Shown: piece after piece, positions 1-6,150 of the stretch
Layout: every line of letters starts with the position of its first letter
How positions within the stretch are numbered: position 1 is the first letter of the stretch
DNA from: Gammaproteobacteria bacterium
GTDB lineage: Bacteria > Pseudomonadota > Gammaproteobacteria > Steroidobacterales > Steroidobacteraceae
Assembly (NCBI GenBank): GCA_009923475.1
Contig: RFTM01000112.1
Coordinates: 1 to 6,150 of the forward strand
Direction of reading: 5' to 3'
DNA length: 6,150 bases
Position numbers and translations under genes: made by a program
The notes under the pieces: model-generated
What the model was told of the DNA's origin: nothing
Database searches by the model: none
Seen by the model: the letters and a program-made list of their open reading frames with translations, nothing else

Positions 1-1
1 C

Positions 2-622
2 CACAAGGGCATGAGCATGTTCCTGTGCGAGAAAGGGCCGGGCTTCAAGGCCGCCAAGAAGATCCGCAAGCTCGGCTACAAGTCGATCGACAGCGCGGAG
101 CTCGTGTTCGAGGGCTTCCGCGTGCCGGCCGACAACCTCATCGGCGGCGTCGAGGGCCGCGGCTTCCAGCATGCCGTCGGCGGGCTCGAGCTCGGCCGCA
201 TCAACGTCGCCGCGCGCGGCGCGGGCATCGCCGCGGGCGCCTTGCGCGACGCGCTGCGCTACGCGCAGCAGCGCGAGACCTTCGGCAAGCCCATCGCGCA
301 GCACCAGGCCATCCAGCTCAAGCTCGCCGACATGGCGACCCGCGTCGAGGCCTCGCGGCTGCTCATCGAACAGGCGGCGCGCAAGTACGACACCGGCGAA
401 CGCTGCGACCTCGAATCGTCCATGGCGAAGCTGTTCGCCTCCGAGGCCGGCGTCGAGAACAGCCTGGAGGCGATGCGCATCTTCGGCGGCTACAGCTACT
501 CGACCGATTTCGACGTCGAGCGCTACTACCGCGACGCGCCGCTGATGTGCATCGGCGAGGGCACGAACGAGATGCAGCGCATCATCATCGCGCGGCAGCT
601 CATCGACCGGAACCCGGTCTGA
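2..622 (+). CDS. Acyl-CoA dehydrogenase, C-terminal part (5'-truncated)
   Basis: Flavoenzyme predicted to introduce a trans-2,3 double bond into an acyl-CoA, passing electrons to electron-transfer flavoprotein in the cytoplasm. The frame is open from base 2 to the TGA at 620-622 (206 residues), so the ATG at base 11 is internal rather than a start. Roughly the first 170-180 residues of a normal 380-residue ACAD lie outside. Visible parts are the end of the middle beta domain (F-E-G-F-R-V-P, then N-L-I-G-G) and the C-terminal four-helix domain. That domain carries R-E-T-F-G-K-P-I (272-295) and I-F-G-G-Y-S-Y-S (from 479). Its I-G-E-G-T-N-E-M-Q-R motif places the catalytic glutamate, equivalent to Glu376 of medium-chain ACAD, at codon 557-559. 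The catalytic half is therefore intact. The type is an ordinary short/branched-chain ACAD; the substrate is unknown. It overlaps the next gene by one base. Confidence 0.95.
   Translation, partial: HKGMSMFLCEKGPGFKAAKKIRKLGYKSIDSAELVFEGFRVPADNLIGGVEGRGFQHAVGGLELGRINVAARGAGIAAGALRDALRYAQQRETFGKPIAQHQAIQLKLADMATRVEASRLLIEQAARKYDTGERCDLESSMAKLFASEAGVENSLEAMRIFGGYSYSTDFDVERYYRDAPLMCIGEGTNEMQRIIIARQLIDRNPV
609..612 (+). promoter_or_regulatory. Probable ribosome binding site for the first CoA-transferase
   Basis: GGAA lies nine bases before the ATG at 622, inside the last codons of the preceding dehydrogenase. With the TGATG stop/start overlap, it supports 622 as the start although the same frame stays open far upstream. 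Translation is probably coupled to the preceding gene. Confidence 0.45.
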
Positions 623-1839
623 TGCCGGCACCGACCAACGGGCCGACGCCTGCCCTGCCGCTCGCCGGCCTTCGGGTGCTCACCTTCGAGGCCTTCGGCG
701 CGGGACCGTTCGGCTCCATGTATCTCGCCGACCTCGGCGCCGAGGTCATCAAGGTCGAGAACCGCGCGCAGGGCGGCGACGCCACCCGCGGCATGGGCCC
801 GTATTTCCTGGGCGAGCACGACTCGCATTTCTTCCAGACCTTCAACCTCAACAAGCGCAGCGTCTGCCTCGACCTCAAGCAGCCCGGCGGACGCGAAGCC
901 TTCCGGCGCCTCGTCGCGAAGTCGGATGCCGTGCTCAACAACCTGCGCGGCGACCAGCCCGACAAGCTCGGCCTCACCTACGACGCGCTGAAGGACGCGA
1001 ACCCGCGCATCGTCTGCGCGCACCTCTCGGCCTACGGCCGCGACAACGAGCGGCGCGGCTGGCCGGGCTACGACTACCTGATGCAGGCGGAAGCCGGCTT
1101 CCTGCACGTCACCGGCGAGCCCGGCTCGCCGCCGGCGCGCATGGGCCTCTCCATCATCGACTACATGACCGGCATCACCACGGCGCTCGCGCTGGTCTCG
1201 GCGCTGCTCGGCGTCGCCCGCGGCGGCAGCGGCCGCGACCTCGATGTCAGCCTCTTCGATGTGGCGCTGCACCAGCTCTCCTATCCCGGCACCTGGTACC
1301 TCAACGAGAAGCTCGTGACCGGGCGGGCGCCGCGCAGCGCGCATCCGACCGCGACGCCGGTGCAGCTCTTCAAGACCGCCGACGGCTGGATCTTCGTGAT
1401 GTGCATGACCGAGAAGTTCTGGCAGGCGCTGCTGCGGGTCATCGACGCGCCCGCCATCGCCGCCGACCCGCGGTTCACCACCATGCCGCTGCGCCGCGAG
1501 CATCGCGATGCGCTCACGGTGGCGCTGGATGCGGTGTTCGAGACCGGCACCACCGCGCATTGGCTTGAGCGCCTGCAGGGTGCGCTGCCCGCCGCGCCGG
1601 TCTACGACATGGCGCAGGCGCTGGAGAACCCCTTCCCCCTCGCCACCGGCATGATCCGCTCCACGCCGCATCCGCTGCGCCCCGATTTCCGCAGCTTCGC
1701 GAACCCCATCAAGCTCGACGGGCAGCGACTGCCCGCGACGAGCGCGCCGTCGCTGGGCGCGGATACCGACCGCGTGCTCGCCGGCCTCGGCTACGGCGCC
1801 GATGAGATCGCGGCGCTGCGCGCGGCCGGCGTCATCTGA
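622..1839 (+). CDS. Class III (CaiB/BaiF) CoA-transferase
   Basis: Predicted to move CoA between an acyl-CoA donor and a free carboxylic acid, activating the acid without ATP. The protein has 405 residues, the usual family length. The N-terminal L-x-G-L-R-V-L stretch leads to G-A-E-V-I-K-V-E (residues 39-46) and K-R-S-V-C-L-D-L-K (78-86), both family hallmarks. The aspartate that forms the acyl-anhydride and aspartyl-CoA intermediates in formyl-CoA transferase (Asp169) matches Asp180 in I-I-D-Y-M-T-G. Thirty residues earlier it has Tyr150-Asp151 (P-G-Y-D), the common transferase pattern, rather than the His of racemases. The frame is open upstream of 622, but only the start at 622 gives a normal N-terminus, and it overlaps the previous stop as TGATG. 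The next gene follows after 11 bases. Family assignment is firm; donor and acceptor are unknown. Confidence 0.93.
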   Translation: MPAPTNGPTPALPLAGLRVLTFEAFGAGPFGSMYLADLGAEVIKVENRAQGGDATRGMGPYFLGEHDSHFFQTFNLNKRSVCLDLKQPGGREAFRRLVAKSDAVLNNLRGDQPDKLGLTYDALKDANPRIVCAHLSAYGRDNERRGWPGYDYLMQAEAGFLHVTGEPGSPPARMGLSIIDYMTGITTALALVSALLGVARGGSGRDLDVSLFDVALHQLSYPGTWYLNEKLVTGRAPRSAHPTATPVQLFKTADGWIFVMCMTEKFWQALLRVIDAPAIAADPRFTTMPLRREHRDALTVALDAVFETGTTAHWLERLQGALPAAPVYDMAQALENPFPLATGMIRSTPHPLRPDFRSFANPIKLDGQRLPATSAPSLGADTDRVLAGLGYGADEIAALRAAGVI

Positions 1840-1850
1840 GTCCGCCCGCC

Positions 1851-3035
1851 GTGAAGCTCGAAGGACTGCGCGTCGTCGACCTCTCCCTCTTCCTGCCGGG
1901 GCCGCATGCCTCGCAGATGATGTCCGACCACGGCGCCGAGGTGATAAAGGTCGAACCGCCCGGCGAAGGCGAGCCCAACCGCCACATCGGACCCGTGCTC
2001 GAGGGCCACACGGTGTTCTTCCGCAACACCCATCGCGGCAAGAAGAGCGTGTGCCTCGACCTCAAGACCGCGGAGGGCCGGGAGGCGCTGCTGCGTCTCG
2101 CCGAGACCGCCGACGTGTTCATCGAGGCCTTCCGCCCGGGCGTCGTCGACCGGCTCGGCGTGGGCTACGCGGCGGTGTCGGCGCGCAACCCCCGCATCGT
2201 CTACTGCTCGATCTCCGCGTTCGGCCAATCCGGTCCCTACCGCGACGTGCCCGCCCACGACCTTGCCACCGAGGCCTTGGCGGGGCTCGTGAGCCTCAAC
2301 ATCGGGCAGGACGGCGAACCCGCGATGCCGCATGTCCCGGTCGCCGACATGGCAGCCTCGCTGCTCGCCTTCGGCGGCATCATGATGGCGCTCTATCGGC
2401 GCGTGCAGACGGGCAAGGGCGATTTCGTCGACATCTCCATGCACGACGCAGCGCTCTCCTGCACCCCCAACATCACGGGACAGGTGTTCGCGCACGGGCG
2501 CGCGCCCACCGTCAAGCACGAGCGCAGCCTGGGCGGCGGCGCCTTCTACAACATCTACCGAACGCGGGACGGCCGTCACATCGTGCTCGGCGCGCAAGAG
2601 ATCAAGTTCGTCCGCAACCTGCTCGGCGAGTTCGGCCGGCTCGACCTCGTGCCGCTCTGCGAGCGCGGCCCGGGGCCGCACCAACAGCCGCTCATCGACT
2701 TCCTGCGCGAACGCTTCGCCACGCGCAGCCGCGACGAATGGGTGGAGTGGTTCCGGGGCAAGGACATCGGCTTCGCGCCGGTCAAGGACCTGCGCGAGGC
2801 CTTCGACGACCCGCAGGCCGAGGCCCGAGGCATGCGGCTGCGCGACGCCGCGGGCTCCGAGCACATCGGCACGCCGGTGAAGTTCCGGGACGAACCGGGC
2901 GCGCCCCGCTTCGCGCTGCCTGCGGTGGGCGAGCACACCCGCGAAGTGCTGCGCACCCTCGGCTATGATGAGGCAGCCATCGCCGCCGTCGAGGCGGCGA
3001 CCCGCTCCCGCGGCGGCGCACACGGCGGCAAGTGA
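1851..3035 (+). CDS. CaiB/BaiF-superfamily CoA-transferase or alpha-methylacyl-CoA racemase-like protein
   Basis: A second class III superfamily member of 394 residues with a GTG start. The family N-terminus ([10 protein letters not shown]) begins directly at this codon, which supports the start; only a weak TGAG at 1837-1840 serves as ribosome site. G-A-E-V-I-K-V-E is at 28-35, K-K-S-V-C-L-D-L-K at 64-72, and the superfamily aspartate is Asp166 (V-A-D-M). Unlike its neighbour, it has His136-Asp137 (P-A-H-D-L) thirty residues before Asp166, and Glu250 in L-G-A-Q-E-I-K-F. From memory, this matches His126, Asp156 and Glu241 of the mycobacterial alpha-methylacyl-CoA racemase in identity and spacing. 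The G-G-A-F-Y-x-x-Y-x-T-x-D-G stretch before Glu250 is also racemase-like. It may therefore epimerise 2-methylacyl-CoAs for the adjacent dehydrogenases, or be a transferase retaining these residues. At 394 residues it is longer than typical racemases (about 360), so both readings stay open. Confidence 0.88.
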   Translation: MKLEGLRVVDLSLFLPGPHASQMMSDHGAEVIKVEPPGEGEPNRHIGPVLEGHTVFFRNTHRGKKSVCLDLKTAEGREALLRLAETADVFIEAFRPGVVDRLGVGYAAVSARNPRIVYCSISAFGQSGPYRDVPAHDLATEALAGLVSLNIGQDGEPAMPHVPVADMAASLLAFGGIMMALYRRVQTGKGDFVDISMHDAALSCTPNITGQVFAHGRAPTVKHERSLGGGAFYNIYRTRDGRHIVLGAQEIKFVRNLLGEFGRLDLVPLCERGPGPHQQPLIDFLRERFATRSRDEWVEWFRGKDIGFAPVKDLREAFDDPQAEARGMRLRDAAGSEHIGTPVKFRDEPGAPRFALPAVGEHTREVLRTLGYDEAAIAAVEAATRSRGGAHGGK

Positions 3036-3039
3036 GGGA
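3034..3039 (+). promoter_or_regulatory. Ribosome binding site that sets the ACAD10/11-type start
   Basis: GAGGGA begins within the stop codon of the preceding gene and sits seven bases before the ATG at 3047. It favours that ATG over the in-frame GTG at 3032, which would add five residues and has no comparable site upstream. Confidence 0.7.
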
Positions 3040-3046
3040 TCCGCAG

Positions 3047-4297
3047 ATGCACTTCCAGTACAGCGACAAAGTCCAGGCCCTGCGCCAGCGTCTGCTCGCG
3101 TTCATGGACCACCACGTCTACCCCAACGAGCGGCGCTTCCTCGAGGAGATCGCCGCCAACCGCGCCGCCGGCGACGCCTGGGTGCCGACCAAGCTCGTCG
3201 AGGGACTGAAGGTCAAGGCCCGCGCGGAGGGCCTCTGGAACCTGTTCCTGCCCAACAGCCCGCGCGCGCCCGAGGGGCTCACCAACCTCGAATACGCGCC
3301 GCTCTGCGAGATCATGGGCCGCGTGCCCTTCGCCGCAGAGGTCTTCAACTGCTCAGCGCCCGACACCGGCAACATGGAGACGCTCGAGCGCTACGCCAGC
3401 GAGGCGCTCAAGGACGAATGGCTGGAGCCGCTGCTGCGCGGCGAGATCCGCTCGGCGTTCCTGATGACCGAACCGGAGGTCGCCTCCTCGGACGCCACCA
3501 ACATCGCCTGCCGCATCGAGCGCGACGGCGACCACTACGTCATCAACGGCCGCAAGTGGTGGAGCTCGGGCGCGGGCGACCCGCGCTGCGCCGTCTACAT
3601 CGTGATGGGCCGCAGCGACCCCGACGCGCCGCGCCACGCGCAGCAGAGCATGATCCTGGTGCCCGCCAAGACGCCCGGCATCACCGTGCTGCGGCCGCTG
3701 CCGGTGTTCGGCTACGACGACGCGCCGCACGGCCACATGGAAGTGCTGCTCGAGGACGTGCGCGTGCCGGCGGGCAACATGCTGCTCGGCCAGGGACGCG
3801 GCTTCGAGATCGCCCAGGGCCGGCTCGGCCCCGGCCGCATCCACCATTGCATGCGCTCCATCGGCATGGCCGAGCGCGCTCTCGAGCTCATGTGCCAGCG
3901 GCTCGCGACCCGCGTCGCGTTCGGCAAGCCCATCGCCGCGCAGGGCGTCTGGCAGGAGCGCATCGCCGAGTCGCGCATGATGATCGAGCAGGCCCGCCTG
4001 CTCACCCTCAAGGCGGCGTGGATGATGGACACCGTCGGCAACAAGGCGGCCCGGGGCGAGATCGCGATGATCAAGGTCGTCGCGCCGAACGTCGCGTTGC
4101 AGGTCATCGATTGGGCCATCCAGGCGCACGGCGCGGCGGGCGTGAGCGACGACTTCGTGCTCGCCTATGCCTGGGCGGGCCAGCGCACGCTGCGTCTCGC
4201 CGACGGCCCCGACGAGGTGCACCGCAACGCCATCGCCAAGTTCGAGCTCGGCCGCTACATGCCGAAGCCCGCCGCGACGGGCGCTGCGGCGAAGTGA
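3047..4297 (+). CDS. Acyl-CoA dehydrogenase of the ACAD10/ACAD11 type
   Basis: A 416-residue stand-alone flavoprotein. Residues about 1-135 form the N-terminal helical domain, 136-250 the beta domain and 250-400 the C-terminal helical domain. The match, from memory, to the dehydrogenase part of human ACAD11 is strong: T-E-P-E-V-A-S-S-D (141-149), K-W-W-S-S-G-A-G (from 170), R-L-G-P-G-R-I-H-H (259-267), F-G-K-P-I (292-296) and L-A-D-G-P-D-E-V-H (384-392). Asp386 occupies the position of the usual catalytic glutamate of E-G-T; Glu390 is nearby. Eukaryotic members carry a fused aminoglycoside-phosphotransferase-like kinase domain and act in 4-hydroxyacid breakdown through 4-phosphorylated acyl-CoAs; this protein lacks that domain. 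Its role could be that reaction or ordinary dehydrogenation of a long or branched acyl-CoA. The start at 3047 is chosen for its ribosome site, with GTG at 3032 as the alternative. It lies 11 bases after the previous stop and 8 before the SDR. Confidence 0.93.
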   Translation: MHFQYSDKVQALRQRLLAFMDHHVYPNERRFLEEIAANRAAGDAWVPTKLVEGLKVKARAEGLWNLFLPNSPRAPEGLTNLEYAPLCEIMGRVPFAAEVFNCSAPDTGNMETLERYASEALKDEWLEPLLRGEIRSAFLMTEPEVASSDATNIACRIERDGDHYVINGRKWWSSGAGDPRCAVYIVMGRSDPDAPRHAQQSMILVPAKTPGITVLRPLPVFGYDDAPHGHMEVLLEDVRVPAGNMLLGQGRGFEIAQGRLGPGRIHHCMRSIGMAERALELMCQRLATRVAFGKPIAAQGVWQERIAESRMMIEQARLLTLKAAWMMDTVGNKAARGEIAMIKVVAPNVALQVIDWAIQAHGAAGVSDDFVLAYAWAGQRTLRLADGPDEVHRNAIAKFELGRYMPKPAATGAAAK

Positions 4298-4305
4298 GCG
4301 GCGCC

Positions 4306-5109
4306 ATGAAAGACCTGTTCTCCGTCGCCGGCAAGGTCGCGCTCGTCACCGGGGGCTCGCGCGGCATCGGCGAGATGATCGCCGGCGGCTTCCTCGCGGG
4401 CGGCGCCAAGGTCTATATCAGCTCGCGCAAGGCCGAGGCCTGCGAGGCCGCGGCCGCACGACTGATGGCCGCCCACGGCGGCGAGTGCATCGCGCTGCCC
4501 GCCGACCTCTCCAAGGTCGAGGGCGTGGCCGCCCTCGCCGCGGCGCTCGCCGCGCGCGAACCGCGCCTCGACATCCTCGTCAACAACGCCGGCGCGTCCT
4601 GGGGCGCGAAGCTCGGCGAGTTCCCGGAGGCGGGCTGGGACAAGGTGATGGACACCAACGTCAAGGGCCCGTTCTTCCTGACGCAGGCGCTGCTGCCGCA
4701 GTTGCGCGCGGCCGCCGCGGCCGGCGCGCCGTCCCGCGTCATCAACATCGGCTCGGTGGACGGACGCGGCACGCCGATGTTCGACACCTTCTCGTACGGC
4801 CCGTCCAAGGCCGCCATCCACCACCTCACCAAGATGCTGGCCGCGCGCCTCGTGCGCGAGCGCATCCTCGTCAACGCCATCGCGCCCGGCCCCTTCCCCA
4901 CCTGGATGCTGAGCACCGGTGTCGGTTTCGGCGGCAAGACCGAGGGCGACGGCGTCGATTGGGACAAGGTCGGCAAGATGAACCCGAGCGGCCGCGTCGG
5001 CACGCCCGAGGACATCGCGGGCCTTGCGCTCTTCCTCGCCTCGCGCGCCGGCGAATACGTGGTCGGCGAAGTGATCGCCTGCGACGGCGGCCTGCTGGCC
5101 GCGCGCTGA
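4306..5109 (+). CDS. SDR-family NADP(H)-type oxidoreductase, RhlG-like
   Basis: Classical short-chain dehydrogenase/reductase of 267 residues, a normal length. It has the cofactor loop T-G-G-S-R-G-I-G (15-22), N-N-A-G (93-96) and the catalytic set Asn118, Ser150, Tyr164 and Lys168 (Y-G-P-S-K). Arg41 after the second strand (I-S-S-R-K) suggests NADP(H) over NAD(H). The run I-N-I-G-S-V, the Y-G-P-S-K-A-A-x-H-x-L stretch and I-A-P-G-x-F-P resemble, from memory, Pseudomonas RhlG, a beta-ketoacyl reductase. It probably interconverts a hydroxyacyl and ketoacyl group, most likely on a CoA thioester given its neighbours. An in-frame GTG at 4294 overlapping the previous stop as GTGA would add four residues. 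I prefer ATG 4306 because it gives a normal N-terminus, although neither start has a clear ribosome site. The next gene begins after 25 bases. Substrate and direction are unknown. Confidence 0.93.
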   Translation: MKDLFSVAGKVALVTGGSRGIGEMIAGGFLAGGAKVYISSRKAEACEAAAARLMAAHGGECIALPADLSKVEGVAALAAALAAREPRLDILVNNAGASWGAKLGEFPEAGWDKVMDTNVKGPFFLTQALLPQLRAAAAAGAPSRVINIGSVDGRGTPMFDTFSYGPSKAAIHHLTKMLAARLVRERILVNAIAPGPFPTWMLSTGVGFGGKTEGDGVDWDKVGKMNPSGRVGTPEDIAGLALFLASRAGEYVVGEVIACDGGLLAAR

Positions 5110-5124
5110 CCGTCGCGCAACACC

Positions 5125-5128
5125 GGAG
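5125..5128 (+). promoter_or_regulatory. Ribosome binding site for the third acyl-CoA dehydrogenase
   Basis: GGAG lies six bases before the ATG at 5135, in the 25-base gap after the SDR gene. Spacing and match are good and fix this start. The gap holds no terminator-like hairpin, so read-through from upstream is expected. Confidence 0.65.
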
Positions 5129-5134
5129 CCTACG

Positions 5135-6150
5135 ATGTCCGCATCCACCCTCGAGGACTTCCGCCGCGAGACCCGCGCCTGGCTGGAGGCCCACTGCCCG
5201 CCGGCCATGCGCACCCCGCTCAACGAGAAGGAGGTCGTCTGGGGCGGACGGAACGCGACGTTCCCGAACGACGACGCGCGGCTCTGGCTCGAGCGCATGG
5301 GCGAGCGCGGCTGGACCGCGCCCACCTGGCCGCGCGCCTACGGCGGTGGCGGCTTGTCCGCCGCCGAGAACGCGGTGCTGCAAGAGGAACTGCGGCGCAT
5401 CGGCGCGCGCGCGCCGCTGTGGTCCTTCGGGCTCTGGATGTTCGGGCCGGTGCTGCTCGAGTTCGGCGACGAAGCGCAGAAGCAGGCTTGGCTGCCGGAC
5501 ATCGTCCGCGGGCGCATCCGTTGGTGCCAAGGCTATTCGGAGCCCGGCGCGGGCTCCGACCTCGCGAGCCTCGCCACGCGCTGCGAGGACCGCGGCGACC
5601 ATTTCCTCGTCAACGGCCAGAAGATCTGGACCAGCTACGCCGACAAGGCCGACTGGATGTTCTGCCTCGTCCGCACCGACACCACGGCCAAGCACGGCGG
5701 CATCTCGTTCATCGTTTTCGACATGCGCACGCCGGGCGTCGAGACCCGCCCGATCCGCCTCATCTCCGGCGAGTCGCCGTTCTGCGAGACCTTCCTCACC
5801 GACGTGCGCGTGCCGAAGCACCAGCTCGTCGGCCGCCTGAACGGCGGTTGGGAGATCGCCAAGCGCCTGCTCACCCACGAGCGCCAGAGCATCTCGACCG
5901 CGGCCTTCGGCGGTGGCGGTGGCCTCGACCTCGTGGAGGCCGCCAAGCACAGCGTGGGCCTGATGTGCGGCCAACTGGCCGACAGCGACCTGCGCGCCCG
6001 CATCGCCGCCTGCCGCATGCAGGAGCGCGCCTTCCACCTCACGGTGCGACGCGCGCAGGCCGAGGCCCGCGCCGGCGGCAACATCGACCACCTCGCCCCG
6101 CTCTTCAAGTACGCCGCCGCCTCGCTCAACCAGCAAAGGCTCGAGCTGCT
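5135..6150 (+). CDS. Acyl-CoA dehydrogenase, N-terminal part (3'-truncated)
   Basis: A third ACAD, open from ATG 5135 to the window edge (338 residues plus two bases), probably lacking about the last 60-70 residues. It begins M-S-A-S-T-L-E-D-F-R-R-E-T-R. The helical N-terminal domain (about 1-125) includes G-W-T-A-P-T-W-P-R-A-Y-G-G (59-71). The flavin-binding beta domain has Y-S-E-P-G-A-G-S-D (134-142) and N-G-Q-K-I-W-T-S (160-167), followed by D-V-R-V-P. The C-terminal helical domain lacks the F-G-K-P motif of the other two ACADs, as in the FadE6/17/26-like group known from actinobacterial lipid and steroid catabolism. The catalytic residue region is off the edge, so activity cannot be judged. 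Five consecutive glycines occur at 259-263. Some members of this group work as heteromers with a partner ACAD, so a partner could be encoded downstream. Family assignment is firm, subgroup moderate. Confidence 0.93.
   Translation, partial: MSASTLEDFRRETRAWLEAHCPPAMRTPLNEKEVVWGGRNATFPNDDARLWLERMGERGWTAPTWPRAYGGGGLSAAENAVLQEELRRIGARAPLWSFGLWMFGPVLLEFGDEAQKQAWLPDIVRGRIRWCQGYSEPGAGSDLASLATRCEDRGDHFLVNGQKIWTSYADKADWMFCLVRTDTTAKHGGISFIVFDMRTPGVETRPIRLISGESPFCETFLTDVRVPKHQLVGRLNGGWEIAKRLLTHERQSISTAAFGGGGGLDLVEAAKHSVGLMCGQLADSDLRARIAACRMQERAFHLTVRRAQAEARAGGNIDHLAPLFKYAAASLNQQRLEL

Noticed and set aside
11..13. ATG at base 11 as start of the first dehydrogenase
   Set aside because: The frame is open to the window edge, and the protein from this ATG would lack the N-terminal and most of the middle domain. 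It is an internal methionine of a truncated gene.
25..621. Upstream extension of the first CoA-transferase frame
   Set aside because: The frame is open but encodes Arg-rich shadow sequence of the dehydrogenase. The normal family N-terminus begins just after ATG 622.
281..3936. 17-base identical stretch at 281-297 and 3920-3936, and a 15-base match at 865-879 and 2052-2066
   Set aside because: Both fall on conserved protein motifs (F-G-K-P-I in two ACADs; C-L-D-L-K in two CoA-transferases) with the same favoured codons. They are family conservation, not repeats or recent duplication.
2965..4305. Upstream extension of the SDR frame
   Set aside because: It would give a 714-residue fusion whose first part is an out-of-frame reading of the ACAD10/11-type gene. 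The SDR domain starts at 4306.
4167..5840. 557-codon plus-strand frame spanning the SDR and the third dehydrogenase
   Set aside because: It overlaps three well-supported genes out of frame. Its translation is low-complexity Arg/Ala/Pro-rich sequence with no domain motif, so it is a composition shadow.
526..6136. Long minus-strand open frames (526-1671, 1791-3023, 3353-4222, 4255-5325, 4871-6136)
   Set aside because: Each lies opposite a convincing plus-strand gene. Their translations are rich in Arg, Ala, Gly, His and Val without family motifs, as expected from very GC-rich DNA where stop codons are rare.
1..6150. RNA genes, CRISPR arrays, insertion sequences, terminators
   Set aside because: Genes abut throughout, the largest gap is 25 bases, and I found no repeat-spacer pattern, terminal inverted repeats, transposase motifs or hairpin-plus-T-tract.

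Overview
The window is a very GC-rich, fully coding stretch with strong G/C preference at third codon positions. It carries six co-directional plus-strand genes and no non-coding interval longer than 25 bases. The high GC, Shine-Dalgarno sites, GTG and overlapping starts, and the protein families suggest a high-GC bacterium. A pseudomonadote, perhaps a betaproteobacterium, is my best guess. It is a weak one, because no taxonomic marker gene is present.

Layout from left to right: (1) the C-terminal half of an acyl-CoA dehydrogenase (ACAD), cut by the left edge; (2) a complete class III (CaiB/BaiF) CoA-transferase whose ATG overlaps the previous stop by one base; (3) a second CaiB/BaiF-superfamily protein with a GTG start, which carries a His/Asp/Glu set matching alpha-methylacyl-CoA racemases; (4) a complete ACAD of the ACAD10/ACAD11 type; (5) a complete classical short-chain dehydrogenase/reductase (SDR) resembling RhlG; (6) the first 338 residues of a third, different ACAD, cut by the right edge. 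Junctions are -1, 11, 11, 8 and 25 bases, so the set reads as part of one polycistronic operon. No promoter or terminator is visible, and both operon ends lie outside.

Together the genes look like a catabolic module for an organic acid handled as a CoA thioester. CoA would be attached by transfer from another acyl-CoA (gene 2), with possible epimerisation at a 2-methyl carbon (gene 3). Alpha,beta-dehydrogenation would follow by ACADs of three separate subfamilies (genes 1, 4, 6), plus an NADP(H)-type alcohol/ketone step (gene 5). The substrate cannot be read from this window. Branched-chain, isoprenoid, steroid side-chain or 4-hydroxy/4-keto acids are all possible. The points most worth following are the racemase-like residues in gene 3 and the pairing of an ACAD10/11-type enzyme with an SDR. 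That pairing recalls the phosphorylation-dependent 4-hydroxyacid route, although no kinase is present here. I see no wholly new system; the novelty, if any, lies in the combination.
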